From: Candidatus Bariatricus faecipullorum
Lineage (GTDB): Bacteria; Bacillota; Clostridia; Lachnospirales; Lachnospiraceae
Reading direction: 5' to 3'
Length of the DNA stretch: 64,000 nt
Assembly (NCBI GenBank): GCA_019118525.1
Contig: DWYV01000016.1
Coordinates: 1 to 64,000 of the forward strand
Positions 8,361 to 15,800 of this stretch are shown here, piece after piece. The translations under genes were made by a program, and so were the position numbers. Numbering within the stretch: position 1 is the stretch's first letter; every line of letters begins with the position of its first letter. Below the pieces are notes generated by a model that was not told the origin of the DNA, did not search any database, and saw only the letters and a program-made list of their open reading frames with translations.

Positions 8361-9605
8361 ATGAATACAGTTGCGATTATCGGAAGCTGTGATACAAAAG
8401 CAAGAGAAGTCGCATACATGAAAGAACTGCTGGAGGAGTGGGGCCTGAAAGGACTGGTCATTGACGTGGCGACAGGCCCCGGCCCGTCCAGCAACTATGA
8501 TATTTCCAGGGAAGAAGTTTCGAAAGCTGCCGGTGTGGACTGGGAGACCATGGTTCCGAAGACCAAAGGAGAAAAGATTGACTTCATGACAAAAGCGGTT
8601 GCGCTAATGACCAGAAAACTGTACAACGAAGGAAAAATCCAGGGGATTTTGTCAGCAGGGGGACTGCAGAATACAGTGATGGCTACCAGTGCAATGCGGA
8701 CACTGCCGATTGGCTTCCCCAAGGTCATGGCGACCACGGTTGCATGCGGGAAAAAGACCTTTGACCTCGTAGTGGGAGATAAAGACATTGTCGTCATTCC
8801 GTCTATCTGTGATTTTACCGGATTGAATATGGTTACCCGTCAGATTATGGCCAACGCATGCGCCTGCTGTGCCGGCATGGTAAAGCATGCAGGGGAGCCT
8901 CTGAAAAAGGGCGACAAGCCGGTTGTGGGAGTTACCCTTATGGGAATCACAAATACCGGAGCCTGCGCCGCCGTGGACGAGCTGGAACGAATGGGAATTG
9001 AAGCCCTCGGTTTCCATGCTACCGGCGTCGGCGGAGCCATTATGGAGCAGATGGCGGCAGACGGCCTGCTGGACGGAATTCTGGACTTTACGACTCACGA
9101 AATCACCCAGGAGTATTTTAAAGGTGGATTCTCCTATGGAGAGGATGCGAAATACAGACTGGTAAAAGGGGTACAGCATAAGGTGCCGCTTGTTATCTGT
9201 CCGGGAGGACTGGATTTTATTGATTTTAATGTCAATGAGTTCCCGCCAAGGATGGATGAGAGAGTATGGATGTATCATAATGCGACGACAGCACACATTA
9301 AAATCCTGCCGGATGAGGCAGAAATCACGGCAGACAGGGTGATAGAAAGACTGGATAAAATTGATTATCCGGTAAAACTGCTGCTTCCTACGGACGGCAT
9401 GCGGCACAATACCCGGAAGGGTGAGGAGCTGTATTATAAGGAAGTGGATGATATTCTTCTTGGAAAGCTTGCGGCAGTCCAAAATCCCAATATACAGATT
9501 CTTACTGTTCCGGGAAATCTGGATACGGAAGAATGGGGAATTCAGGCCGCCCATTATATGGCGGAGGAGCTGAAGGAACGGAAAGCAGCGGAAAGCCGAA
9601 GTTAA
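8361..9605 (+). CDS. Tm-1-like ATP-binding-domain protein (UPF0261)
   Basis: A 414-residue two-domain protein of the Tm-1/UPF0261 family, known from a plant virus-resistance protein whose N-terminal domain binds ATP. The opening AIIGSCDTKAREVAYMKELL and the central MRTLPIGFPKVMATTVACG are family hallmarks. The usual glycine-rich GGSGGT loop reads SAGGLQNTV here (about residues 96-104). No reaction is firmly established for bacterial members. Placed between a lactonase-like enzyme and an aldolase, it may be a kinase, ligase or C-C lyase of the pathway; this is inference. It starts behind AAAGGAG. Confidence 0.85.
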   Translation: MNTVAIIGSCDTKAREVAYMKELLEEWGLKGLVIDVATGPGPSSNYDISREEVSKAAGVDWETMVPKTKGEKIDFMTKAVALMTRKLYNEGKIQGILSAGGLQNTVMATSAMRTLPIGFPKVMATTVACGKKTFDLVVGDKDIVVIPSICDFTGLNMVTRQIMANACACCAGMVKHAGEPLKKGDKPVVGVTLMGITNTGACAAVDELERMGIEALGFHATGVGGAIMEQMAADGLLDGILDFTTHEITQEYFKGGFSYGEDAKYRLVKGVQHKVPLVICPGGLDFIDFNVNEFPPRMDERVWMYHNATTAHIKILPDEAEITADRVIERLDKIDYPVKLLLPTDGMRHNTRKGEELYYKEVDDILLGKLAAVQNPNIQILTVPGNLDTEEWGIQAAHYMAEELKERKAAESRS

Positions 9606-9652
9606 AACGGGATATTTTAACCAGGTAAAACGGAGGAAAGAAGGACTAAAAA

Positions 9653-10258
9653 ATGACAGAAAATGTTAAAAAGATAGCAGAGGAGCTTGTCATTGCCTGT
9701 AAAAGAGCTTATACTAGAGGTATACAGACAGGAAGCGGTGGGAATGTAAGCGCCCGGATTCCGGGGGAAGACCTGATGCTGGTAAAAGCCAGCGGCAGTT
9801 CTTTTGCCGACAGTACGCCGGAAGGATTTGTAATTACGGATTTTGACGGTAATTTAGTAGAAGGGGAAGGTAAACCTACAAGAGAAGCTTTACTGCACGG
9901 ACTTCTTTACAGAATGTGTCCGAATGTCAATGCGGTGGTGCATACGCATTCGCCTTATGCAATTGCCTGGGCAGCGACCGGGAAGGCGCTTCCCAGAAAC
10001 ACATGGCATTCGAAACTGAAGATGAGTGCAGACCTGCCTACATTGAACGTGGAAGCAGCTATGGTTCGTAAAGAGGATTTTCCTCTGGTCGAAGAGATAT
10101 ACAGAGAATGCCCGGATCTTCAGGGATTTTTGCTGAAAGACCATGGGCTGGTAGCAGTAGGAAAGGATGCAATTAACGCAGAACACACAGCAGAACTGAT
10201 AGAAGAGACTGCACAGGTAGCCATTTTAAAGGCGGCCGTTTTGAAGCTGGGCTTGTAG
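9653..10258 (+). CDS. class II aldolase/adducin family protein
   Basis: A 201-residue zinc-dependent aldolase or decarboxylase of the FucA/AraD family. The metal ligands HTHS (about residues 98-101) and the later KDHGLVAVG are present, as is the acidic residue in KPTREALLHGLL that corresponds to the catalytic Glu. The opening GIQTGSGGNVSARIPG is typical. It would cleave a (phospho)sugar or sugar acid into a three-carbon unit and an aldehyde, or epimerise it. It sits between the Tm-1-like and GntR genes with short gaps, and the exact substrate is unknown. Confidence 0.9.
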   Translation: MTENVKKIAEELVIACKRAYTRGIQTGSGGNVSARIPGEDLMLVKASGSSFADSTPEGFVITDFDGNLVEGEGKPTREALLHGLLYRMCPNVNAVVHTHSPYAIAWAATGKALPRNTWHSKLKMSADLPTLNVEAAMVRKEDFPLVEEIYRECPDLQGFLLKDHGLVAVGKDAINAEHTAELIEETAQVAILKAAVLKLGL

Positions 10259-10277
10259 AGTTACCAGGTGAAACTAT

Positions 10278-11003
10278 ATGAGAGCAGATATGCGGATAAC
10301 GATGAGTGACTCGGGCAGGGAGACGCTGCAGCACAGCCGTCTTCCGGATCTCGTGCTTGACAAGCTGATGGAATGGATTATGGATGGAAAGCTGATGATG
10401 GGGGACAAGCTGAACACCGAAGAGCTTGCCAGTCAGTTTGGCGTCAGCAGGATGCCCATCCGGGAAGCCCTGAGCAATCTGGAGAAAAAAGGACTTGCGG
10501 AGTCCATACCCTATGCGGGAACCAGGCTGGTTGTACTGACGAAAGATGACGTGCGGCAGATATACATAGCCAGAAAGGCCCTGGAGCCTGTAGCGGCCCG
10601 TTATGCATGCGAGAAGATTACGGATGAAGAAATTGCGGAACTGCAGAAAGTTCATGAGGAGTATCAGCATATTGTGAGAAAAGAAGAACTGGATGCGGTG
10701 GAGGTATATCAGCAGAACCGTCTGTATCACTTTTCGATTTACAAGGCGAGCGGACTCACCAGAGTGTGTAGTATGATAGAGTCGCTGTGGGACAATCTGT
10801 CTTTCTTTAAGCTGATTTACGGGCAGAAGCTCTTAAACAGCAGGGAGTCGCGGGAACGTATGATAGCGGAGCATCAGAGTTATCTGGATGCGCTGAGGGA
10901 GCGGGACAGCGATAAGATTGCCACACTTCTGGAGCAGAATCTGGAGAAAAGGACAGAAAATATTCCTTATAATTCGGACGCATATTTTCACGAAAAAATA
11001 TAG
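10278..11003 (+). CDS. GntR-family regulator, FCD subfamily
   Basis: A 241-residue repressor-type protein. The winged helix covers about residues 23-85 (TEELASQFGVSRMPIREALSNLEKKGL). The C-terminal helical FCD ligand domain contains IARKALEPVAARYA and later HFSIYKASG and EHQSYLDAL, with candidate metal-binding His residues. It ends the first part of the operon and is followed by a strong terminator. Its likely target is the ATTGTATCCAAT site over the island's start point, with release by a pathway metabolite. An in-frame ATG also occurs at 10290; 10278 has the nearer GGTGAAAC site. Confidence 0.9.
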   Translation: MRADMRITMSDSGRETLQHSRLPDLVLDKLMEWIMDGKLMMGDKLNTEELASQFGVSRMPIREALSNLEKKGLAESIPYAGTRLVVLTKDDVRQIYIARKALEPVAARYACEKITDEEIAELQKVHEEYQHIVRKEELDAVEVYQQNRLYHFSIYKASGLTRVCSMIESLWDNLSFFKLIYGQKLLNSRESRERMIAEHQSYLDALRERDSDKIATLLEQNLEKRTENIPYNSDAYFHEKI

Positions 11004-11022
11004 TCAGCCAGTTAGAAACATG

Positions 11023-11058
11023 AAAAGCCCGGGTACGAAACGGTACCCGGGCTTTTTT
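11023..11058 (+). terminator. intrinsic terminator between regulator and RuBisCO-like gene
   Basis: AAAAGCCCGGGTAC (11023-11036) pairs with GTACCCGGGCTTTT (11043-11056) around GAAACG and ends in six Ts. No clear sigma-A promoter is visible in the 40 bp between it and the next ribosome site, so the RuBisCO-like gene may depend on partial readthrough. Confidence 0.9.
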
Positions 11059-11098
11059 ATCAGACAGGGGGAATCCTGAAGGATAGAAAGGAGAACGT

Positions 11099-12373
11099 AT
11101 GGATTCTGTGTTATATACACTGCCGGAAACGGTTCAGGAACAGAATGATGTAGTGGCATATTATTATATTGAACTGCCCCGGGAGACGGATGTTCTGAAA
11201 AAGGCCGGAACTCTCGCCGTGGGTCAGACTATCGGCACCTGGATACCGGTGCCCGGCATTACGGATGAGATTCGGGAAAAATATATGGGCAGAGTGGTCA
11301 ATGTTTTTGATGTGCCTTCGGTGGACCTGGAGCCCCAGGTGACGGAGGAAACACAGAAATACATTATTCAGATTGCATATCCGGCGGTTCATTTTGGCGG
11401 GGATTTTCCCCTGCTTCTGACCTCTCTTCTGGGGAATGACGCGTCGACTTCGGCCCAGGTAAAACTCCTGGATATTATTTTCCCGAAGGAGTATGCCCAA
11501 GAGTTTTCCGGCCCCCGGTTCGGTATACAGGGGATACGGGAATATCTTGGAATCTGGGACAGACCGGTACTGCTGAATATGATAAAGCCCTGCACCGGAC
11601 TGACGCCGGAGGAGGGCGCGAAGATTTTCTACCAGGTGGCCCTGGGAGGAATTGACCTGATTAAAGACGATGAACTTCTGGGCGACCCGGCTTACAGCCG
11701 TCCGGAAGAGCGGGTGAAAGCGTATCGTAAGGCTGCGGAAGCCGCGGCCGAGGTGACGGGAGAGAGAGTAAAATATTTTGTCAATGTGACAAGCGGTTCC
11801 AGCCGGATTATGGAAAATGTAAAGCGGGCCGTGGACGCCGGAGCAGACGGCATTATGGTGAATTTTGCCACCGCGGGCTACAGTACGCTGAAGCAGATAG
11901 CCGAGGCGGCAGGCGTCCCTGTTCTGGGGCACGCGGCAGGAGCAGGCATGTACTATGAAGGAACGCTGAACGGGATGGCTTCCCCGCTGGCAGTGGGAAA
12001 ACTGGCCAGACTGGCCGGGGCGGATATTGTGATGGTAAATACGCCTTACGGCGGCTATCCGCTGCGGCATCAGAAGTATATGCAGACGCTTGGCCAGCTG
12101 ACCCTTCCCTGGTATCATATCCGTCCCTCCATGCCTTCGATTGGCGGGGGCGTTCATCCGGGCATGGTGGAAAAATATGTCCGGGAAGCGGGGACCGATA
12201 TTGTACTGGCGGCAGGCGGCGCCGTGCAGGGACATCCGGGAGGAGCCACAGCGGGAGCAAGAGCCATGCGTCAGGCCGTGGAACTGGTCATGGAAGGCGG
12301 AGACTTTGAAGAAAAATCCCGGGAAAAGAAAGAGTTGACGGAAGCCCTGGATAAGTGGCATTATGTAAGATGA
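11099..12373 (+). CDS. RuBisCO-like protein (RLP, form IV type)
   Basis: A 424-residue member of the RuBisCO large-chain superfamily. The substrate lysine is in MIKPCTGLT (Lys163). The metal/carbamate motif is intact in LIKDDELLGDPAYSRPEERV (Lys189, Asp191, Glu192). His278 lies in LGHAAGAGMYY, and the phosphate-binding loops are SIGGGVHPG and GGAVQGHPGGATAG. The loop-6 lysine needed for CO2 fixation is missing (NTPYGGYPL). It is therefore not a carboxylase but an enolisation or decarboxylation enzyme. RLPs of this general kind act on 3-oxo-isoapionate 4-phosphate (OiaX, OiaT) in D-apiose catabolism; a related branched or oxidised sugar phosphate is a reasonable guess here. Confidence 0.92.
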   Translation: MDSVLYTLPETVQEQNDVVAYYYIELPRETDVLKKAGTLAVGQTIGTWIPVPGITDEIREKYMGRVVNVFDVPSVDLEPQVTEETQKYIIQIAYPAVHFGGDFPLLLTSLLGNDASTSAQVKLLDIIFPKEYAQEFSGPRFGIQGIREYLGIWDRPVLLNMIKPCTGLTPEEGAKIFYQVALGGIDLIKDDELLGDPAYSRPEERVKAYRKAAEAAAEVTGERVKYFVNVTSGSSRIMENVKRAVDAGADGIMVNFATAGYSTLKQIAEAAGVPVLGHAAGAGMYYEGTLNGMASPLAVGKLARLAGADIVMVNTPYGGYPLRHQKYMQTLGQLTLPWYHIRPSMPSIGGGVHPGMVEKYVREAGTDIVLAAGGAVQGHPGGATAGARAMRQAVELVMEGGDFEEKSREKKELTEALDKWHYVR

Positions 12374-12393
12374 AGAAAGGAAGGTAACATACT

Positions 12394-12630
12394 ATGATTC
12401 GTGAAATTATGCTTTACACATCCAATGATTTGAGAGATTTTATGCATCTTGCATGCTCTTCCCCCATGGATATCGGAGTTCACACCGTGGACAATCAGAT
12501 TGCAGACGGAAAATCCGTACTGGGGCTGATGGCCATCGATTATAAAAAGCCGGTAAAGGTTGTTTCTGAGGATGAGAAATTCATGAAACAGCTTGACCGC
12601 TGGGCTGTGGACACCAAAGAAGAGAAATAA
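12394..12630 (+). CDS. HPr-like protein lacking the His15 site
   Basis: A 78-residue protein aligning with HPr, the phosphocarrier of the sugar phosphotransferase system. The regulatory serine site is kept (GKSVLGLMAI, Ser near residue 41), but the phosphocarrier histidine region reads DLRDFMHLACSS instead of GLHARPA. It cannot pass phosphate in the usual way and resembles Crh, a Ser-phosphorylated co-regulator of carbon catabolite control. It follows the RuBisCO-like gene by 20 bp and closes the island before a terminator. Its role in carbon control of this operon is inferred. Confidence 0.75.
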   Translation: MIREIMLYTSNDLRDFMHLACSSPMDIGVHTVDNQIADGKSVLGLMAIDYKKPVKVVSEDEKFMKQLDRWAVDTKEEK

Positions 12631-12634
12631 GACG

Positions 12635-12684
12635 AAAAAGAGAGCCTCCGGCGCCCTGAAATAATGGGCTGCGGAGGCTCTTTT
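12635..12684 (+). terminator. terminator of the catabolic island
   Basis: AAAAAGAGAGCCTCCG (12635-12650) pairs with CGGAGGCTCTTTT (12672-12684), and an inner GCCC/GGGC stem is present. The dispersed structured repeat begins directly after its T-tract. Confidence 0.85.
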
Positions 12685-12829
12685 GCGCGATACGCCCGGA
12701 GGGCGACCGCCGTGCTTGCACGAGCGGGCATCCGACGGGCAACGGTCATCGAGTGGCAATGCCACGAGATGAGCGAGGTATCGCGGTGAGCGGATAGGGG
12801 AAGGAATCTTCCCCTGTCCGATTGCGATA
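12685..12829 (+). repeat. dispersed structured repeat, copy 1
   Basis: A 145-bp element nearly identical to 46838-46981. It can fold through GCGATAC/GTATCGC (12687-12693 with 12778-12784), a GC-rich arm capped by GTGCTTGCAC, the hairpin TGGC-AAT-GCCA (12754-12764) and a final AGGGGAA/TTCCCCT hairpin. It lies between two converging genes, and no open frame explains it. Both copies start right after the T-tract of an intrinsic terminator. Confidence 0.8.
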
Positions 12830-12851
12830 AGCCCGTCAAGGGTAAACCGGT

Positions 12852-13649
12852 CTACAGGCTTCCTTTTTCGCACAGCTTTTCCAGCACGGGCAGTACGGAG
12901 TCCACCTGAGCGTCGGCATATTCGGCCACGCCGGGAGCGGCGGTCTTCATGGCAAAGGAAACCCCGCCCAGCTTCAGCATTTCAATATCGTTCTGCTGGT
13001 CCCCGAAACAGACACATTCTTCCGGGGCGATATGCAGAAATTCCAGAAGAGCGGCAAGAGCGGTGCCTTTATTGGCGCCGGGGGCAATGAAGTCTATCCA
13101 GTGCCGGGCAGAAGTCGCCACCCGGATTTCCCCTTTCAGCCGGTCCCGGAAAAAAGGTTCCAGTTCCCGGGTCCCGTTAAAATCACAGATGGCCGCCTTC
13201 AGAAGGGGCTCTTTTACGGCATACAGATCCGGCACCACCGTAATATGATTGTGCATGGTGTTCAGCATATAATCTGTAAACTGCGGGTCCCGGGAGTCGG
13301 TATAGTAGGTTTCCCTGACAGAAAGAATACAGTGCCCGGTGTGAAACCGCGCCCGGTAGTCCATCAGTCCGTCCAGGATATGCCGGATAGTGGCGGCAGG
13401 GATTTCTCCCGTGGCCAGGGTGCGGCCTTTGTAAACGCATAAGGAACCGTTTTCCGCTATCAGGGGAATCTCGTAACCGAGAGGCGCAAAAAGACGGCGA
13501 ATATTGGCATACTGCCGTCCGCTGGCCGCGGCAAACAGAATGCCCCGGTCTTTCAGGCGGCGGATAAGCCGGAGAATATGTTCCGGGAGCTCCTGGCAGT
13601 AGTCTGTCAGAAGGGTTCCGTCCAAATCACTTACAACCAGTTTTATCAT
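12852..13649 (-). CDS. Cof-type HAD-IIB family phosphatase
   Basis: A 265-residue HAD-superfamily hydrolase of the Cof/YidA type, acting on small phosphorylated metabolites such as sugar phosphates. Motif I is VVSDLDGTLL (residues 5-14), with Asp7 as nucleophile and Asp9 as acid. Motif II is in AAASGR, and the C-terminal motif is CVCFGDQQNDIEMLKLGG. The cap domain lies in the middle, as in the IIB class. It is read from the minus strand downstream of a TetR gene (10-bp gap), so the two share an operon. The substrate cannot be predicted. Confidence 0.92.
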   Translation of the reverse strand: MIKLVVSDLDGTLLTDYCQELPEHILRLIRRLKDRGILFAAASGRQYANIRRLFAPLGYEIPLIAENGSLCVYKGRTLATGEIPAATIRHILDGLMDYRARFHTGHCILSVRETYYTDSRDPQFTDYMLNTMHNHITVVPDLYAVKEPLLKAAICDFNGTRELEPFFRDRLKGEIRVATSARHWIDFIAPGANKGTALAALLEFLHIAPEECVCFGDQQNDIEMLKLGGVSFAMKTAAPGVAEYADAQVDSVLPVLEKLCEKGSL

Positions 13650-13659
13650 ACAGTCCTCC

Positions 13660-14271
13660 TTACCGTGTCATCAGAAAATCCAGAGAACCGGCAGGGTTCT
13701 CCGTACCTTTTTCCAGAAGGGCGACCAGCGCCCGGATGGTGTATTCCGTCTCTTCCCGGGTGGACGGGACCAGGGTGTTGTCCAGTTTGACCGTCAGTAC
13801 GAGAAGGACGATTTCGGCCAGGGCGTCGGGATAATCGAAATGGATATCGCCGGTCCGGGTCCCCTGGCGGATAATCTCGGCCAGGGAGGGCTTTAAGCCG
13901 GAAATCATATAATGCAGGTAACGCTGGTGGAGAAACGCCTTCTCCCGGGCTCCCTCTGTGGCATTTCCCTCGGACTTCAGAAATGCGGAGGAAGAATTCC
14001 GGCAGGCCTGGAAAATCATGGCCATTCTCGTGAAGGGGGAGATATCGGTTTCCCGGGCCAGGTTCCGGGCAGTCTGGACGGGTTTTTCATAGGTCCGGAC
14101 AATCAGTGCATCCAGAATGGCATCCTTGGAAGGAAAGTAGTAATAGATACTGCCCTTTCCCATCCCGGCAGTCTGGGCAATCTCACTGACAGAGATGGAC
14201 TGCATTTTTTTATTTTCCAGAAGCACCTGGAGGGCGTCCAGAATTTTGTCGTATTTTTCACTGTTTGCCAT
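13660..14271 (-). CDS. TetR/AcrR family regulator
   Basis: A 203-residue repressor. The N-terminal helix-turn-helix is at residues 20-55 (ISVSEIAQTAGMGKGSIYYYFPSKDAILDAL), followed by a helical ligand-binding domain. It is divergent from the SCP2-domain gene at 14473. The ~200-bp divergent region holds a consensus-like promoter and an inverted repeat, so it probably controls the SCP2/hydrolase pair and perhaps itself. The ligand is unknown. The HAD phosphatase gene is co-transcribed downstream. Confidence 0.92.
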   Translation of the reverse strand: MANSEKYDKILDALQVLLENKKMQSISVSEIAQTAGMGKGSIYYYFPSKDAILDALIVRTYEKPVQTARNLARETDISPFTRMAMIFQACRNSSSAFLKSEGNATEGAREKAFLHQRYLHYMISGLKPSLAEIIRQGTRTGDIHFDYPDALAEIVLLVLTVKLDNTLVPSTREETEYTIRALVALLEKGTENPAGSLDFLMTR

Positions 14272-14400
14272 AAATTCGCCTTCTTCTTCTCATAAGTCAT
14301 ACTCTGGCTACAGTATAGCACGGAAAAAATACGGGAAACAACTGGGAAAATGCACATAAAATCCAGGTGAAACAGGAGGTTTTTTTACAGGTTCCTCCTA

Positions 14401-14429
14401 TTGACCGTCAGTCGAAAACGTGGTAAATT
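14401..14429 (+). promoter_or_regulatory. promoter of the SCP2-domain operon
   Basis: TTGACC (14401-14406), a 17-bp spacer and TAAATT (14424-14429). The -35 region carries GAC and GTC half-sites (GACCGTCAGTC), which may be part of the TetR operator. Confidence 0.6.
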
Positions 14430-14445
14430 ATCAGGAAAGATGATA

Positions 14446-14458
14446 CGACCAATGGTCG
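14446..14458 (+). promoter_or_regulatory. candidate TetR operator
   Basis: CGACC-AAT-GGTCG is a perfect inverted repeat between the promoter and the ribosome site of the SCP2-domain gene. Together with the GAC/GTC half-sites in the -35 region it is a likely site for the divergently encoded TetR protein. Confidence 0.4.
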
Positions 14459-14472
14459 AAAGGAGGATGGAT

Positions 14473-14805
14473 ATGACATATGGGGAAATGTTTGAAAAGG
14501 TAAAAACAGTACTGACTGAGGCGGATGCCTCAGACATCAGTGAACATCTGGCTTATCAGTTCCATATTACCGGTGAGGCAGAAGGGATTTTTTACGTGGA
14601 AGTAAAAGATGGGCAGATTCATGTGGAGCCCTATGAATATCATGACCGGGACGCGCAGTTTACCTGCAGTGCAGACACGCTGTTTAAGATTGCGTCCGGA
14701 AAGCAGGATCCCGTCATGGCAGTGACCTTTGGAAAACTGAAGGTGGAAGGAAATATTGAAAAAGCGTTGAAACTGAAATCTTTTATCGGCAAAAAGAAAT
14801 CATAA
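14473..14805 (+). CDS. SCP2 sterol-binding-domain protein
   Basis: A 110-residue single-domain protein of the SCP2 fold, a hydrophobic pocket that binds lipids or acyl chains. Typical features are EGIFYVEVKDGQIHVEP and the closing KLKVEGNIEKALKLKSFIG. It starts at 14473 behind GAAAGGAGG; an ATG at 14467 lies too close to that site. It precedes an alpha/beta hydrolase by 12 bp, so the TetR-controlled pair may handle a lipid-like or xenobiotic ester. Confidence 0.85.
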   Translation: MTYGEMFEKVKTVLTEADASDISEHLAYQFHITGEAEGIFYVEVKDGQIHVEPYEYHDRDAQFTCSADTLFKIASGKQDPVMAVTFGKLKVEGNIEKALKLKSFIGKKKS

Positions 14806-14817
14806 AGTGGTGAGAAA

Positions 14818-15759
14818 ATGAAGAAGAAAATTGCAGGAGCAGTGGCGGCGCTGGCAGGAGCAGAGCTGACCGGAGCCGTTTATTTATACAGACAGATGAC
14901 CGGATGTGCCGGAGGGAAGAAGAATCTGCTCAGAGAACTGGAGGAGGAAGACCTGGTTTCCAGTGCCGCGCAGCGGGAGGAGGACCGGGAGTGGCTTCTT
15001 GCCCAGACTCATGAGGATGTATTCCTGATATCGGAAGATAATCTGAAACTTCATGCCATCTGGTATCCGGGTGAGGGAGAAGGGAAAGCCGTTATCGGCT
15101 TTCACGGATTCACGGGAAGAGGAACCACGGATATGGCCGGAATTGCCCGGTATTATCTGCAGAACGGATTCCAGGTGCTGCTAACGGACGCCCGGGGACA
15201 TGGGAAAAGCGAGGGCGGCAGGACAGGATACGGAGAGCAGAACCGGGAGGATGCGGCTCTCTGGGCACAGTGGCTGGTGAAGAAGACCAGAGGAAACAGC
15301 CGGATGATTCTGCACGGACTGTCCATGGGAGCGGCCACGGCCCTGATGGCGGCGGGGAAAAGACTGCCCCTTCAGGTGAAGGGAGTAGTGGCTGACAGCG
15401 CCTATACCTCGGCCCGGGATGTCTTTGCCCATGTGCTGAAAGAGCGCTGGCACATACCGGCGTTCCCCGTGCTTCAGATGGTGGACAGTTTTCACAGACG
15501 GGATACCGGATGGGGACTGGATGACTGCAGTGCGGCCCGGGCGGTTCGCCGCGCAAGGATCCCGGCCCTTCTGATTCACGGCGGAAGAGACCGGTTTATT
15601 CCGGAGGAAATGTGCGAAGAAATTTACGAGTCCTATGTGGGAAAGGTGGAGAAGTGGATTGTGCCGGGAGCCGGTCACATGGAAGCTTTTTACCGGGACC
15701 GGGAAGGATATGAGGCACGGCTTGAGAACTTCCTGGAAGAATGTATGGAAGCCAGGTAG
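14818..15759 (+). CDS. alpha/beta hydrolase, membrane-anchored
   Basis: A 313-residue serine hydrolase. Residues 3-25 form a hydrophobic N-terminal segment that may anchor or export it. The oxyanion loop is in GFHGFTGRG, the nucleophile in HGLSMGAAT, the acid in IHGGRDRFIPEE and the histidine in GAGHMEAFY. The fold and length match the YqkD/BAAT-like extracellular or membrane-bound hydrolases of Firmicutes. It lies in an operon with the SCP2-domain gene and probably shares TetR control. The substrate is unknown. Confidence 0.9.
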   Translation: MKKKIAGAVAALAGAELTGAVYLYRQMTGCAGGKKNLLRELEEEDLVSSAAQREEDREWLLAQTHEDVFLISEDNLKLHAIWYPGEGEGKAVIGFHGFTGRGTTDMAGIARYYLQNGFQVLLTDARGHGKSEGGRTGYGEQNREDAALWAQWLVKKTRGNSRMILHGLSMGAATALMAAGKRLPLQVKGVVADSAYTSARDVFAHVLKERWHIPAFPVLQMVDSFHRRDTGWGLDDCSAARAVRRARIPALLIHGGRDRFIPEEMCEEIYESYVGKVEKWIVPGAGHMEAFYRDREGYEARLENFLEECMEAR

Positions 15760-15800
15760 CCGCTGCCGGGAATGCGAAGCAGAGGGGAGTGTGAAAAAAG

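Noticed and set aside
11111..12361. 416-codon open frame opposite the RuBisCO-like gene
   Set aside because: It is a shadow of a gene with all the RuBisCO-fold motifs; its composition is unlike a protein.
11099..12373. Genuine CO2-fixing RuBisCO
   Set aside because: The loop-6 lysine is missing, there is no phosphoribulokinase, and the context is catabolic.
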